A DNA stretch of 64,000 nucleotides from Nematostella vectensis (lineage: Eukaryota; Cnidaria; Anthozoa; Actiniaria; Edwardsiidae): assembly GCF_932526225.1 (NCBI RefSeq), contig NC_064043.1:13638085-13702084 (forward strand), written 5' to 3'. The notes beneath the pieces are model-generated. The model made no database searches. It was not told the origin of the DNA and worked only from the letters and a program-made list of their open reading frames with translations. This document shows positions 35,201 to 47,990 of this stretch, piece by piece (position 1 is the first letter of the stretch; each line of letters begins with the position of its first letter). The position numbers and the translations under genes were made by a program.

Positions 35201-37430
35201 CAATAAAATAATTAGGGTGTTGGGGAGGCTCACATAATGCGACACAAATAACAATTTCAATTTAGACGGAAAAAGTTAGTGTGAACCCGTTCACCTTTTG
35301 AGGAAATAGGCTTTTACAAATGTTGATAAAGAAATTATGCGTTATAAAAAGAGAATTGCTACTTTTGATAGTTTTAAACCGATAAGCCAAATAACCAAAC
35401 CAATTATTTTTCACTTAACTCTGTCACTGTTCTATTCTTGGAAACCCTGTTGTTAACAAAAACGTTTTTAATGGCTGATTCAAAATGTTTGGTCTATCCA
35501 GTTTGTAGGCCTCTTTTGATGGACTTCTTTGATGGATTTCACGATCAATAGGTGTGTAGACTCTTGCGGTTACAAAACGCTTGCGGAATATGATTTCAGT
35601 GTTAATTCGATAAAAACTGTAATATTAGCGGAGGCGAACTTGTGTCTCGGTTGATGTGTGGCTGTGGGTCTTTAATGCCCAAATCTGTCACGTTGTTGAA
35701 ACTAGGCCTCGGGCGTGCTAGCCTAGGGCCTCGGGCGTGCTAGCACGCCGTGTTGTGAAGGAAATTAGATAACGAGAAGCTCAACGTTTACTGTCGAAAC
35801 TCAACCGAACCAAACGGTGCGACTCTGTAGGGTGTCAGATTTGCATTATCGTGCCGCTCTAGTTCTACAAATAATGTGCGGGGTTAGCGCGCGGGTTATT
35901 GCGCACGAAATTGAATTCATAAGAAGCTCGACCATATCATTGTGAAATCGCTCCATGGTCAAACCTCAACCGACGCTAACCTTACTAACGAACAGCGTGA
36001 CAACAAAGTGCTTAGGGCCAAGCGGAACATAAAAGAAAACCTTTTGGTTGTAAAGATCGTTTCAATCAAAATTTTGGTGGCCACGGTTAGCTTGCGTCGC
36101 ATGGTTAACTTTGTCTTGGTGGCCACGGTAGCGTGCGTCGCATGGTTAACTTTGCGCGCGTCGCCTAAAATGAGATGATGGAAGGAATGGCGGAAGTAGA
36201 AACTACAAGGGTGCGCCCGCGATAATTGCTTGAAGGGAGCCTACAGGTCTGCGGCAGTTCCAACTGTGACGTATGGTGCAACAAAACAACATACATTCAT
36301 GACAAGAACGGACAGTTTTCATCATTCGTATCTTTATTTTTTACAATAGATAAGAAAAAACGCGCACAATACATTATCATATTTTTCCAAATAATACTAT
36401 TCACTTGTATTAGAAATAAATAATTTCCAGGTTCGTGTGGCATACGTTCTTCGACGGTTGAGGTTTAAAATCGGCGAGAAAATATTAGTTATCGAATAAA
36501 AATTGTAAGACAGCCTCATATATTCTTTTCGGGGGTAATGGAGGACGGCGGGAGGGGAATTTTGAGTTCAATTTCTTTTTTGTAAAGTACGCGTGCCTGA
36601 TTTTTCAGTTTTGATATTTGTGTTGTTGTGTTCTCTGTCCCTAGTTATCGCAGTTGAATATGTGATAGATCAACTTTTAAAAAGGTTTTCACTTTGCGGG
36701 GTTATGTCTGAGCGAGCATCCCCGGGAACAGTTATGGACATAGTTTTGACAGTAAGCGACCGAAGTCCATTCCCGGAGTTATACAGACGGGGAAACATGT
36801 CGATCTTGTGGAGCTTTGTCTGAACAAGAAAAAAATATCCATACAATATCAGTCTAAAAAAGAAAGAATCACGATTAAAAACAAAAACAGTAGAGTGTTT
36901 CACCTAAAGACCATAATGCTACAATGAAAAAATATGATGTCATAAGAGAACTTTACATGTAGCAATTGTATATCATGAGATCAGACGGTGCGATAGCAAA
37001 CGTTTAAAACGACAGTCCAACCTTATTGTACGGATAGACGGGGGGGGGGGGGGGGGGGGGGGCACGAACGTTTTGAAAGAAAAAAACCTTTATGAAGTCT
37101 CAAACACTTTTTTTTTTAGAAAATAACAATTCTTATGCAAACCTTTTCGTCACAGAGACCACGTGCCTGATAGCTCGTGTTGTGATTGGCTGTCAGGATT
37201 GTTAAGTGCGTTCATGTCGAAATTGCTGTTCTTGACGTCCTGGGAGAGATGGTTTAAACAGCTTGTTACAAAACATCAATTTATCAACAATTCTAGGGGT
37301 GAAAGAATATTGTTAGGCACATATTAAAAAAAAAGAAACATGTTGCCGATTTCCTGCATAAAGAAGAACAGCTTCTTGCCGATTTAGTTCTATAGTTCAT
37401 ATAGTTTTTAGTTGTTATTTAAAGTTGTAC
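32300..37430. other. Long interval without supported genes
   Basis: An AATAAA at 32805-32810 could end the FAM181-type transcript. The open frames at 32698-33268 and 35942-36178 lack ATG starts at their listed ends or any family pattern. Small features: a duplicated gcctcgggcgtgctagc near 35707-35745, the tandem repeat at 36074-36155, and a G run near 37040-37062. Confidence 0.45.
36074..36155. repeat. Two-copy 42-bp tandem repeat
   Basis: ttggtggccacggttagc and ttggtggccacggtagcg start 42 bases apart, and both are followed by gcgtcgcatggttaacttt. Confidence 0.85.
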
Positions 37431-37439
37431 TATTGTGCG

Positions 37440-37640
37440 ATCTAAGGGTATACCATGATGTGACAGGCCTCGAAATATTGGGTGGGGGGGGGGGGGGGAA
37501 TGATACAGAAGCATTGAGAAATTATCGGGGGGCACAGCCACGCCCATACTGGTCATTTCCTTATAATTCTTAAATATATTGGGGTGGGGAGGGGGGCACG
37601 TGCCCCCAGTATTTACGTGTCCCAACCCTGTTACGGCATA
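37440..37640. repeat. G-rich dispersed element (family also at 40605 and 55029)
   Basis: Shares with 55029-55246 the order cctcgaaatattgg / G run / gatacagaagcattgaga / ggcacagccacgcc / tactggtcattt / gcccccagt / cctgttacggc. A short third piece is at about 40605-40665. The copy here has lost its left terminus. Confidence 0.7.
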
Positions 37641-38107
37641 CCTGCAAAACTTGCAACAAGAATTGATCCTGATTCGTTGATTTCAACTGGTTTGACCAGC
37701 TCTAAACAGGATAAACAAAATAGTCCAGTCAATTTATGTAGTCAAAGTGTGTTGAGGATAAAAGGGCATGGAATTTAGAGGGAAGGGATGATCGGTGCCA
37801 GTGCTATTTTAGGTGGTGTTATCTCACCTCGTTCTTTTTTGATACTGCACAACTCGTGAATAAATAACCTCATTTTAACCGCTTACAAGTGGTCGTGCTG
37901 CCATTAACACCCTGGAGCAATTCAATCATACCATATATGAATGTGTTTCGCGAGCTCTTTTTTGCTTAGTCGAAGGTGGTGCACAGACATATACACCTAA
38001 TTCATAAAACGTTGTCATTGCAAACGAAATGTTGATTTGCAAAAATGGGAGTTCTATGAACGACAGGTACCATGGGTTTCATTGCAGGAGAACATGTATC
38101 AATAATA

Positions 38108-38262
38108 GGGGCGTAGCCAGGGGGGTGGCCTAGGGGGGCCGCCCCCCCTCTTAGCAGCCAAAAATAGAGTAAATGTATGAGACATTATCTAAAATACAGG
38201 AGAAAATACCTTGAAAGTCCCTTTTGGGCCCCTCCTGTTAAAATCCTGGCTACGCCGCTGAT
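38108..38262. mobile_element. Short MITE with GGCGTAGCCAGG termini
   Basis: Starts ggggcgtagccagg and ends cctggctacgccgc, giving terminal inverted repeats of about 12 bases around 130 bases of non-coding DNA. Termini of this type are common in hAT-like non-autonomous elements. The target duplication is not clear. Confidence 0.65.
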
Positions 38263-38469
38263 CATACAATAATCCAACAAAGGCGATCAATGTCTTGCTC
38301 TGACATCGCTGGAGTTAATTTATAACCTTTATGATTTCTATTATTTGTACCTATAAGCACCTTTGGGTCTTGGAACTGGCATTTGCCGTTTGCGCGGATA
38401 ACGTTATTTGAAATAGGTGTGTATCATATGGTAAATGTCGTGCCCACCGCTAGCCACGCCCTTGATACA

Positions 38470-41400
38470 TTAACACCTCACCTGGTTAGAAGAAACCAAG
38501 CCATTACTATGCGCCTGAAACTCGGCAACATTCTGGAGAAGGAAGTCCATAACCCCATTGCTCATAGAAGTAACGGTACTAATACCATGATCCTGAGAAA
38601 AACCTTGCTGGGGCGCATGCGCGACGGAAAACGCCGCAGGGTCCGTCAAATTACCATTAAGAACCGCTGACGAGGTGTGCGGCATGACAGTTGGCGCGCC
38701 CTGACCTGACATGACTGCCGTGATCACAGGTAACCTTTCGTCGGCGTTTGAGACTGAAGGCATTAGCGGAACTATGCGCCTATGGGTGGGCGTGGCAGGG
38801 GCTATGGGTACAGCCTCTGGCCGGATGCGTGTTCTCAATTGTTGATTGTTAGTGATGGGCGTTCGTGGAAGTATCGGCCTTGTGCCCGACACGTGGGTAG
38901 TGTTAGTGCGAGTCTGAGTGTTATTAGATGACGAGGGTAAAGTCCCGATGGATAACTCGGTGCTGAAAAGAGCCTGCTTTAACTGGATCGGGTTGTTTGC
39001 CGTGGCACAACTTTGTTCGAGTCTTTGTTGCTGATGCAACTGCTGCTGCTGTTGTTGTTGTTGTTGTTGTTGTTGTTGATGCCTTCGTTGTTGTTGCTGC
39101 TGTCGCTGTAAGTGTTGCTGAAGTAATTGCTGCTGCTGCAATCGTTGCTGTTGCATATGCTGTACTTGTTGTTGCTGAATATACTGTTGCTGCTGTCGAA
39201 TCTTCATCTCTTGCTGTTGTTGCTGCTTTTTAGATGCTCTTGGTTGTTTGTTCTGCGTTTGTGTTTTGTGTTGTGAAGGCCGTTGTTGTTGTTTTTGCAA
39301 CTGTTGCTGCAGTCGTTGTTGTTGTTGTTGTGTATTACAATCTTCCTGCTTTCCACTTCCTTCCTGATGCGAAATTTGCCCGTTCCCCCTTCCCATATCC
39401 GCGTGCGGTGGTTGCATCCTAGCTACCGCCGAATCAAAGGGGGACATATTTTGTCCTTCAAGTAAGTTCCCTTCAAGTCCAATAAAATCCGACAGGTCAC
39501 CTGGAGGAATGATTTCCTCCGAATTCTGAAGCGAAGGTTTTGCAGTTGTGCATTTATTCATAGTTTTTGTCGAGGATTTTGGTTTAGCTGACTGTAAGGC
39601 ACAAAGTGACGTACTGCTCATTTGCCCTGATTTGTTGGATGTCTTTGAGTTGGAGCATTGCTTGGATGGAGACTGCAAACCTAGGAACACACAATAAAAG
39701 GTGTTTAAAAGTCTTATTACTGCCCCCCCCCCCTGAAAAATTCATATGGGACTCCAAAATTCTTGCAGACTTTTTCACTAGCCCTTTTCACTAGCCTTTT
39801 TCACTTATGGTTATGTACTAGTCCCAGGGGCGTGGCCAGAGACAAACGCAGGGAGGGGGAAAGGAAATTAGAGTGGTGAAGGACTGATAACAATAGCCCA
39901 TTTCTCCCTTAAAAGGTTTGAAACTTGTAATAATTTATTTGCAAGAATTCTAACAATTTTTCATTCACTCATTCAAAAGGATTGCAAAGTGACTAACAGG
40001 ATGGGTAAGGACTTCACATACAATCTCTTCTTGCTCACAGGCATGCACGCCATCCCTGCTGCTCTCAAACAAAAACAAAATCCCACTTTGTGGCCATTTT
40101 CAGCTTAAAGCCTCCCAAACAAATTTTACTAATAAATGGTTATTTTGGATACACTTGTGTATTTGGTTATGTTTATGTTATGTTTATTTGCCTTATAAAG
40201 AGATCTTCCAATAATCTTGTTAGGACAGGCCCACCCCACCCCCCTCCCCCTTTTCTCTCCCCTTCCTGTAGCATGTAATTTTTGTACCTTTGGCATAATG
40301 TCCTGTAGCAGGTACATCTTGAGGTTCTGTTTTGGTGGCTAGCAGCTCAGATTCTTTGGCAACTTGTGAGCCATTCTTACTTTCAGCAACTTCTTTTTGC
40401 TTGCTTTCCCGGACCTTTTGCTGATGATCTCTCAGAAGGTTTATCACACTTTCTGACTGTAATAAATCCTTAAAGAAAGACAAATGTATTTTATATAATA
40501 TTTTTAATTTCATTAAATGTTTTGTATCTCATATCACACAGAAAAAATAAAAGTGCAAATAAGTATTGTTATAATATTGAGAGTGCAAGTTAGCATTCAA
40601 AGCTGAAGCCGGCCTTGAAATATTGGAGGGGGGGGGGGAGGGGGGGCATGTGACGCCAGTGCCCCATCTCCTGTCTCAGCTCTGGTGTTACAGTTATGAG
40701 AGCAACCTAGCTGTTGATCATTGTTATTGTAAAACTGTTAAAAAAAGAGGCCACAGCATATGCTATGCATTTGGCAATTTCTATCCCATAGTGTTAAAAT
40801 GATGCCTTTAAGTTTGACTTGCTCATGATTTTGTTTGGACAAATCCCAGAAAATTGTGTTTTCCTCACTATTGACAGTGGCAGAAATTGGCATATGAGTG
40901 GGGAGTGTGAACTGAGATTAGTGGGAAAACAAAGTGAAAGGTTGAGAATTGCAGCTTAAATGGACCCAGAACAAACTATGACAACAACTTCAACAAAATG
41001 GCTTTATTACAGATATATTGGGTAGATAAATTACAGATAATATTCTGTACAGGAACATTTTGTCTTGTTTGCCGGTAAGTGTACATTCATAAAGGGTGAA
41101 AACAGTCACTAGTGATGATGACCATGAACCAACATCACAACCAGCTCTTTTATGTTCAACTATCAGGTGCATGCAGTGTAAGAAGGCCAGAACCTGGATT
41201 AAGCCTGGGTCCTCTAGCATAAGAAGCAAAGCCATACCACTAAACAAAGTGATTCTCTCAAGATTGGTATTTACCGATATTTTTACTACAAGGACTTGCT
41301 GCTAAATGGCCAAGCAAAGTGACTCTCCTAAGGTTGATACTTACCATGAGGACTTACTGCAAAATGGCTGAGCAGGTTTACTCTCTCAAGGTTGATACTT

Positions 41401-43109
41401 ACCATGAGGACTTACTGCAAAATGGCTGAGCAGGTTTACTCTCTCAAGGTTGATACTTACCATGAGGACTTACTGCAAAATGGCCGAGCAGGTTTACTCT
41501 CTCAAGGTTGATACTTACCAATCTTTTTTGCACAAGAACTTGCTGCAACATACTGGCATACTTCTGTTCCAAGTGATATTTTTCCTCGGCCAATTGATTT
41601 TCCAAAGCTCCTTTTTTATCCTTTGAAAAAATAATAAAGTATAAGAAATCAAATACTTATCACAGATAAAGGTTTGCAAGCATGTCCAGTTTAAATAAAA
41701 ATGAAAATGGTGTTTTGTTGATATGTATCTTTAAGTAGACCTGTGGGCTTAGCGAGAGTTGACCTTAAGAGAGCTGGAGTATAAACGTTCATACTTGACT
41801 GCCATGTACAATACTTTTAGTTTATGGCAAAATGAAACATACATTAAATAAGTTCTACTAAAAAATGATTTCATTACTAGAGAAGTTATCCAAAAAACTA
41901 TTATTTATGGTCTTGCTTAATCAATAAGACAGAAAAATTAGTTTTACCATAAAATATTAACACTTGAAGGTGGTGTACAAAAAGAATAGAAAATAGACAT
42001 ATCAAGTGACCCGTGAAGACATGGCATAAAATGCATAATATTAAATTGCCATCAAAACAAATATCGGTGCCCAAATAACAAGTATTCAAGGGTACTCACA
42101 GAGGCCTGACAGAAAGTGCTTTATAAAATCAAATGTTACTGGCTTACATATAACTCAGCTCTATCATACTGTACAAATTATATTGCAGAAAATAGCTCAG
42201 AGAGGGCTAGAATAAGTTGTACCCCTCTTTGGGCCACTCCCTGCACCCACTCTGAGAAATGTGTGCCCTTCAGACATCTCAGGCGAAACTCAATAAAAAT
42301 ATCGCGAGAAATAAGGATACAGTCGATCAAAGTATTCACCATTAGTGACTTGTGGAGCTTACGGTTGTTTACTTACGTTAGGGTATTTTTCAAGCGGGGC
42401 TCCAATTAGTTTATATAGAGAGACTATAGTCTTAAGCAAATCGTCGCGTAGAATTAATTAATTGATGGAAAGGTTTGAACACAGATCGCGTCTGATACGG
42501 CTTCTAGCATACACAAAGGTAAAGCAAAAGTCGTGGACTGTTATCGAGCCTTTTCTTGCCGTAAGAATAATATAATAAAACTGTTTTGATACTAAAATGT
42601 GTCGGTCTCATAGTCAGCATTGCTGGGACTCGCAGATTCAAGGTTTAGTTTCAACAATCCAAACTACGCGCTGTTTTTATAACAAGCAAGCTCATCATAT
42701 CTACAATAAAACCGAAGATAAGGTAGTACGGTGCTAGTTTAATAACCTACAGAGCTTTAAGGCTGGAAAAAGGCATGGAAAAAGGCTTACCACGAGGTGT
42801 ATTTCAATAAACGTGGTATTAATGTGATTCAGCAAGATCATTTCCACCATGCACGACCTATTTTAATACATCAAGCTTGTAAACCCCTCTAACTGGAATC
42901 AAACTAGTGTATAATGACAGTAAGATAGTTTGGGCTCCTACCTCTGCTCCCTGGGCCTTGCGTTTCTTCTTTTTATAATTTTGCTTGTATTTATTGTTTC
43001 GGTGTTTTCGGCACAGAGAGGTCCTCGCGCCTACAGTCAAATCATTGCATCCCGCGATTTGACATCTTCTCTCGCTATCCTTCGCTTCTAACAGCCCACG
43101 GTTATCCAT
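38470..43109 (-). CDS. Glutamine-rich protein with N-terminal Cys/His cluster (4 exons)
   Basis: Minus-strand coding exons 42942-43109, 41519-41620, 40288-40468 and 38470-39680, joined by GT-AG introns in phases 0, 0 and 1, encode about 553 residues. Exon 1 has a possible zinc-binding cluster C-x4-C-x11-C-x2-H (Cys16, Cys21, Cys33, His36) followed at once by a very basic run (NYKKKKRKAQ). Exons 2-3 are predicted coiled coil (GALENQLAEEKYHLEQKYAS, LLQSESVINLLRDHQQK). The last exon is polyglutamine-rich (about residues 268-375), then Ser/Thr/Pro-rich. This looks like a nuclear regulator, but I do not recognise the family. The last codons before the stop read CAG|gtgagg, a perfect donor, so the true C-terminus may lie in a further exon below 38470. 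Confidence 0.75.
41263..41519. repeat. 58-bp tandem repeat containing the exon 2 donor of the Q-rich gene
   Basis: gttgatacttacc recurs at 41333, 41391, 41449 and 41507 (exact period 58), with a diverged copy near 41263. The last copy is the real exon 2 donor (minus strand attg|gtaagtatcaac). Each extra unit on the minus strand reads ttttgcag, 12 bases, then gtaagtatcaac, so it shows both an acceptor and a donor. Confidence 0.92.
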
Positions 43110-44334
43110 TCTATATCCTTCTTACTCTCTGCCTCCCTTTCAGACTGATTTAGAGGAGACTTTGGCCTAAATACTAGCACGTGGTGACACCTTTCGCTGT
43201 AGCCAAGGGTCTGAAATGAATGAAAAGTTAAAAAACTTTGCAAAAACTCTAGAAAAAATCCACAAGCGTCCTTTAGGATCTATTTTTCAGTCAATCATAC
43301 CTTATGCTTCTCTGTTAAATATTTTTGCCTCAGAGATAAATCAGTTGTGTTTTGAGGCTGGGATAGGGTTTTTTACACGAGTGGTAACCCTAGCCCGCGC
43401 CTCTAAACACCGCTCTTGTCTAACAAAGCCTCGATGGAATCATTTGCATGAATGAATGAAATTACCTTGGCAAACAAAAAGGCTTCACTTTTGTGATTAT
43501 TCTGTTGGTTTTTGCCCAAGACAGCGGAATCTTCGTATTCCTAACATATTGCATTTAATTAAATGTAAAATGACTTTGCAGGAAAACATGATAGTCGGTG
43601 CAGAATACGAAACCGGTCGATAAATTTCTGCACGATCCCAAGAATGACAACAAAACCTTTTACCGGAAGTGAAAGTAAGCCTAGAAATCATTAATGGAGA
43701 ATACTGTTCAGTGTGTTGTCTGGAATAACCCCAAAATGCAATCATTTGATATATTTAACGCTTTTAAAGTATCTTATAAATAACTCGCTTGACGCGGAGG
43801 AACTTTGTGCTGAAATAACGACACAGACAAACTATCCCCGGTGTAAATTTTACTTCCGGTCCTGGTTGGATGAGCGATAGCAGAGTAACGCATTCCAAAA
43901 CGAGTCACGCCATACTCTAGAGAACAAGGCTTTGTTAAGCTTTCAAAAATAGGGTAATTGTGGATTGTTGGAATTTATAATTATGGTCATAGATTTGATC
44001 GTGCCTGTGCAATAAAATCTGCATCGAAATCGTGTTGTAATCATTAAGGAATGTTTTGTAAAGACTCTCCCACGGGATAAACAACATTTCAATTAATTAC
44101 AAGTCATTTAAAATTCCGCTTTGCAAAGCGAACCTGAATTTGAATACCGCTCTATTGTCATGGATCAAGTACATCAAATATTTTTTATGATGTTATGAGG
44201 TCTTTGGCCGTCAATATATTATTCACCTTCCCTTTGATGTTGAATCAAATGCACACCCTAGACAAGAAACAGAATAATATTCACCGTCAACTTAGTTATA
44301 AAAAAAAAAAATATTATGTTATATTATTTTTCTT
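43110..44334. other. Interval between the Q-rich gene and the small ORF at 44.3 kb
   Basis: Probably contains the promoter of the Q-rich gene. An ATG frame at 43216-43455 has no family pattern and no splice support. No repeat of note. Confidence 0.4.
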
Positions 44335-44499
44335 TTACACGGGTGGACGTGTTGCAGGCTTTTGCGTGAGGTAGCGACTAGAAGAATCGTGTTTATCGCA
44401 TATCTTGTCCTCCACATGGCCCCGTTTCTTATCATACTCCACAATTCGGGCTTTGTCATCCGTTAAATACCCGAGCGACGAAAATATAGAATTTCGCAT
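44335..44499 (-). CDS. Small 54-codon ORF of unknown function (uncertain)
   Basis: From ATG at 44499 to TAA at 44335 the minus frame starts MRNSIFSSLGYLTDDKARIV and continues with a charged, mixed composition (EYDKKRGHVEDKICDKH) and a PATRPPV end. The composition is protein-like rather than AT-biased. An in-frame stop lies shortly upstream, so it would be a complete micro-ORF or the tail of a decayed gene. I cannot assign a family. Confidence 0.25.
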   Translation of the reverse strand: MRNSIFSSLGYLTDDKARIVEYDKKRGHVEDKICDKHDSSSRYLTQKPATRPPV

Positions 44500-45194
44500 C
44501 AGCGTTGAAAATGGCGCATAGTGTTAGAACGCTGGCTTGGGGGGGGGGGGGGGGGGGGGGTTAACGCTCTAAACAAAAACAAACAACAAAAGCACATGAT
44601 CGAGGCAAGGAGAATATCTTATCAATACGTTTTCTTTATTAGGATTAGAATGTCCACAGAGGGATTGTTCGAGCACGCATTGACTACTAGAAACCGAAAG
44701 CAATTCAGACTCATAATCCCTTATGATACACTTCTAAATTTGGAAATTTCACACCCATACAAAGCGCTAATGCGAAACAAATACTAAATACCAGCTTCAC
44801 TTGCGCTCTGTAAGGCTTATTTTCTTTCGATGGATCAGTTATAAGAAAAACCTCTATTGATTGTTATTTATAATAATTACGACTGCATGAAGAAATAAAG
44901 TCGCATTAGAATTTCAAATGGTGGTGTAATTTAATATGACAGATTAGATTTTGACCCGCATCGGGCACTTCGTTCTGTTTGTTTACAGCTCAAATCACAA
45001 ATTCCAAAGACTTTGGACTGAGCAAAAGTCGAATTTAGGGTTCAAATAAAATAATGAAACCGGCGACTTTCTAAATTTTACGCCTTCTTTCTATTTTTAG
45101 CGAGCCAAAGAAGAAAAAGCTCGCGAACAGATAAACACTTCTGGCCCTAACGACAAGACTGATAGGGGGGAATCCCGGAAAAAACTCTTCCTGT

Positions 45195-45260
45195 GACGCT
45201 CACGAGCCAATAGGCGTAGCGGAAATTGACGTCATAGTCACATATATGCAGAAACGGAAG
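45195..45260 (+). promoter_or_regulatory. Probable promoter of the TLC gene
   Basis: An inverted arrangement of gagccaatagg (a CCAAT box near 45204-45214), a perfect CRE, tgacgtca (45227-45234), and acatatatgc lies 110-180 bases before the first TLC start codon. These are sequence matches only. Confidence 0.45.
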
Positions 45261-45373
45261 TAATCGAATCATGAAGAACACGATGATTCTAAGCACACGT
45301 CTAGTATGATTAAACAGTCAAGGGACATACCGGCAAAACTCACCGTGGCTCAGCAATAATTATTTTGATAGGA

Positions 45374-47990
45374 ATGGATAACAATCCGATGTCTGTTCTA
45401 CTTATTGCATCTCTTACTGCAAACGCTTGCGTGTTAGCTCACTTGAGCTGCTCTGGCGTCTGTAGCGGCGTTACAAAAAATGGACAGAGAGCTATGAGAA
45501 ATGGGAAGTTACAAGAAAATGCTCCTGGTTTCTTCGGCAGAATGTAAGTCTACTTAATTCAGATTTGGGGCAAGTGATGCAAATAAGCTCACTAAGCACG
45601 CGTTGTTGCTTGAATAATTTGTAATTTATAACATGGAAAGTGGGAAGTTTGATAAAATTAGCAACACTTTTTGAGTTTTTGTTTGTATTTTAAAGGCATA
45701 TGGGTCGTTACTTATTTTCCTAAGATCATTTGGAATTGACTTCTTTGAAATTATCGTATTTAGCTTTATCATGCAGCATTTCGTGGAATCAGCGTTTTCC
45801 ATAGCAACATCAATCATGCGAATTTCGGGGAAATAAAAGTAGCTTCTCAAATGATCACAAAAACTTGAAGCAATTTTCAGGTGATGAAAAGTTATGATTA
45901 TTCCCCCTCTGTTTTTTAAATCATCCGCATTTGCTTGGCTCTGAAAGGGCGCTGTAACGAAACGGAAGGTTTCAAACGGGAAGACTCACTCGACCGACAC
46001 TTTTATTGGTATGACGTAAGGGAACTCCCACACAGCTGTTCAAATAAAAGCGGGTGAAGACACACGTTTGCTTAAGCTGCAATGACGCGCCTCTCAAACG
46101 GACGTGGTCTCTGAAAGCGCATATCTTTTATTGCTTTTAGCAAACATTAACATGGGTTTGTAAAGGCTCTAAATGGGAGTTCGACAGCACAGGAAATTAA
46201 CAGCGATGAATAAATCGCATTTTCGAGTCAGAACGAGCGTGTTTGCAGGGATCAAATCTGGCGAGCTATGATGGTACTTTCCCCTTATTTCCTCAGGCGT
46301 GTCTTAAGATTCCCAGAATGAAATGCAATTAATCAGAGTGAATCTGGATTCCTTGAATAACTTACCCATTTCAGGTGTTTGCGTTGTCGAAAGTGCTTGC
46401 CAATTGACGCGGGTCACCTAAACCCTCCCTACCGAGTTGTCTATAACTATCATAATCTAATGCGGACTACTGAAGAGAGGGATAGAGAGGGGGAAAAGAT
46501 AAATAAAATGTAAACAGGACTCATTCACCCTGCAATTGGGACTTGCGCTAAGAAGTCACGTGATCTTTTGCATGACAAATTCAAGACATAATAAACCCCA
46601 GACAAGGACGAAAATATAAAACCTTTCAATGAAAATAAGCCCTTTCTGGCAAAGAAACTTTCTGGCAGATTGGTAAGCGCTGAAGAAATTGCTTTTTGTT
46701 TCGTTATTTTGCCGTAAAAACCCTGAGCGCGCGCAAGTTTGGCACCCAAAAAGTCACGTGATCTCTTAGCGCAAGACCCCTATTACCCGGTTCTACCTTC
46801 ACAGAAGTTTGTAGATTCTATAGTTCTGTGTATAAATATATATAGAATATAAATTTTGTATTATTCATCTGTAGCCACTGCTGGCAATCATAACCACCAC
46901 TCTAGCCATACTTTATTTATACTCTGGGAGCCTAGTTACGCCAGGAAATCAAAATATCGTCCCAAATTAATATTTTCTGTGCATTTACATACCCACCCAT
47001 AGAAACCACACGAAAGATAATGTGTCTATTTTTGAAATAGGCACAATACAATGCATTATGGGCCGGAAATAGCGGCCGCTTCAAATATCTAAGATAGATG
47101 CAGTGTATAGACCAAATCTGATAGCACGTTCTCATTACAGATGCACCAGTGCCCCATTCCTCCTCATCTTCCCCACCACAGGACTCTTCCTTCTCGCCAC
47201 TTCCGGTGCCGCGCAGAACCCATTTTTCGCCTTCACTTCCGCCACACGCACCGTCTTCTCAATAGTCATCGGTCACTTCCTGTACAAGATTGTCGAAGTC
47301 GTGTACTGGCGCCGTGAGATGCAATACAAGCCTATCCTAATCCACCACGTGGTCACCGTCGCTCTGTACTTGGTGATCATCGCCTACAAACAAGACGCAG
47401 TTCTAGGAATCGCTGGACTCTTCCTCGTAAAAAGCCACGTGCTTTTCGCGGAATTCGACCATCGTAAAATCTCCCTGTTTGAAGAATGGCGTCATTGTAA
47501 ACTGTTTAAAACCGCGGCTGTTTTTGCTTTCTTCGGAAGCGTGGTACTCAATGGAATCGTTCCAGTCTCTCTCCTTTGCGCGGCTGTGGTGACGTCATCG
47601 TACAAGCTGCTCCAGATGGATTACGTCCCATTGGCGTTTTTCTTTCTGAGCCTTGTGTTCTACTCAGCGGTTGCTGCGTGGTTTTTCACCGAAGCGTTCA
47701 AGGCTTTCTGTAAAGCGCTCCGCACAACCAAGATTATCTCCTTAAAGAAAGATCTCAAATCACGATCGCTCACCACTATTGTTAACCACAACGGACTCGA
47801 GAAATTGTACGAGACCGCGAATGGGTCAGCGTCGATCAGCATAAGGTGCAATGACTTATGGGATAGGGACCTGAGCCAGTTGTGCTCAGGCCCACTCTAC
47901 GAGAAGATCAAGAATGTGGACTTGGTCGAGGTGCAGTTTGAGACGCCGATTGTGTTGAAATCCGCGAACTTACAAGTGATGGATTACTAG
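45374..47990 (+). CDS. TLC-domain multipass membrane protein (2 exons)
   Basis: Exons 45374-45543 and 47141-47990 join in phase 2 across a GT-AG intron (at|gtaagt, ctcattacag|a) to give 339 residues. Six or seven hydrophobic segments are visible, the first near the N-terminus (SVLLIASLTANACVL). The TLC signature is the membrane-embedded His pair in KPILIHHVVTVALYLVII, followed by VLFAEF and later long hydrophobic stretches. TLC proteins (TRAM, LAG1, CLN8, TLCD groups) act in lipid synthesis, sensing or trafficking, mainly in ER or plasma membranes. I cannot place this one in a subgroup; it lacks the clear ceramide synthase Lag1 motif. The C-terminal 100 residues are soluble and unusual in content. 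AATAAA at 48276 probably ends the transcript. Confidence 0.8.
46541..46777. mobile_element. MITE with E-box-containing inverted termini
   Basis: Left end gacttgcgctaagaagtcac and right end (complement gtcttgcgctaagagatcac), both containing cacgtg, lie in the TLC intron about 237 bases apart. The interior is non-coding. Confidence 0.7.

Noticed and set aside
38997-39465. Val/Ala-rich plus-strand frames
   Set aside because: Antisense shadows of the polyglutamine exon of the Q-rich gene.
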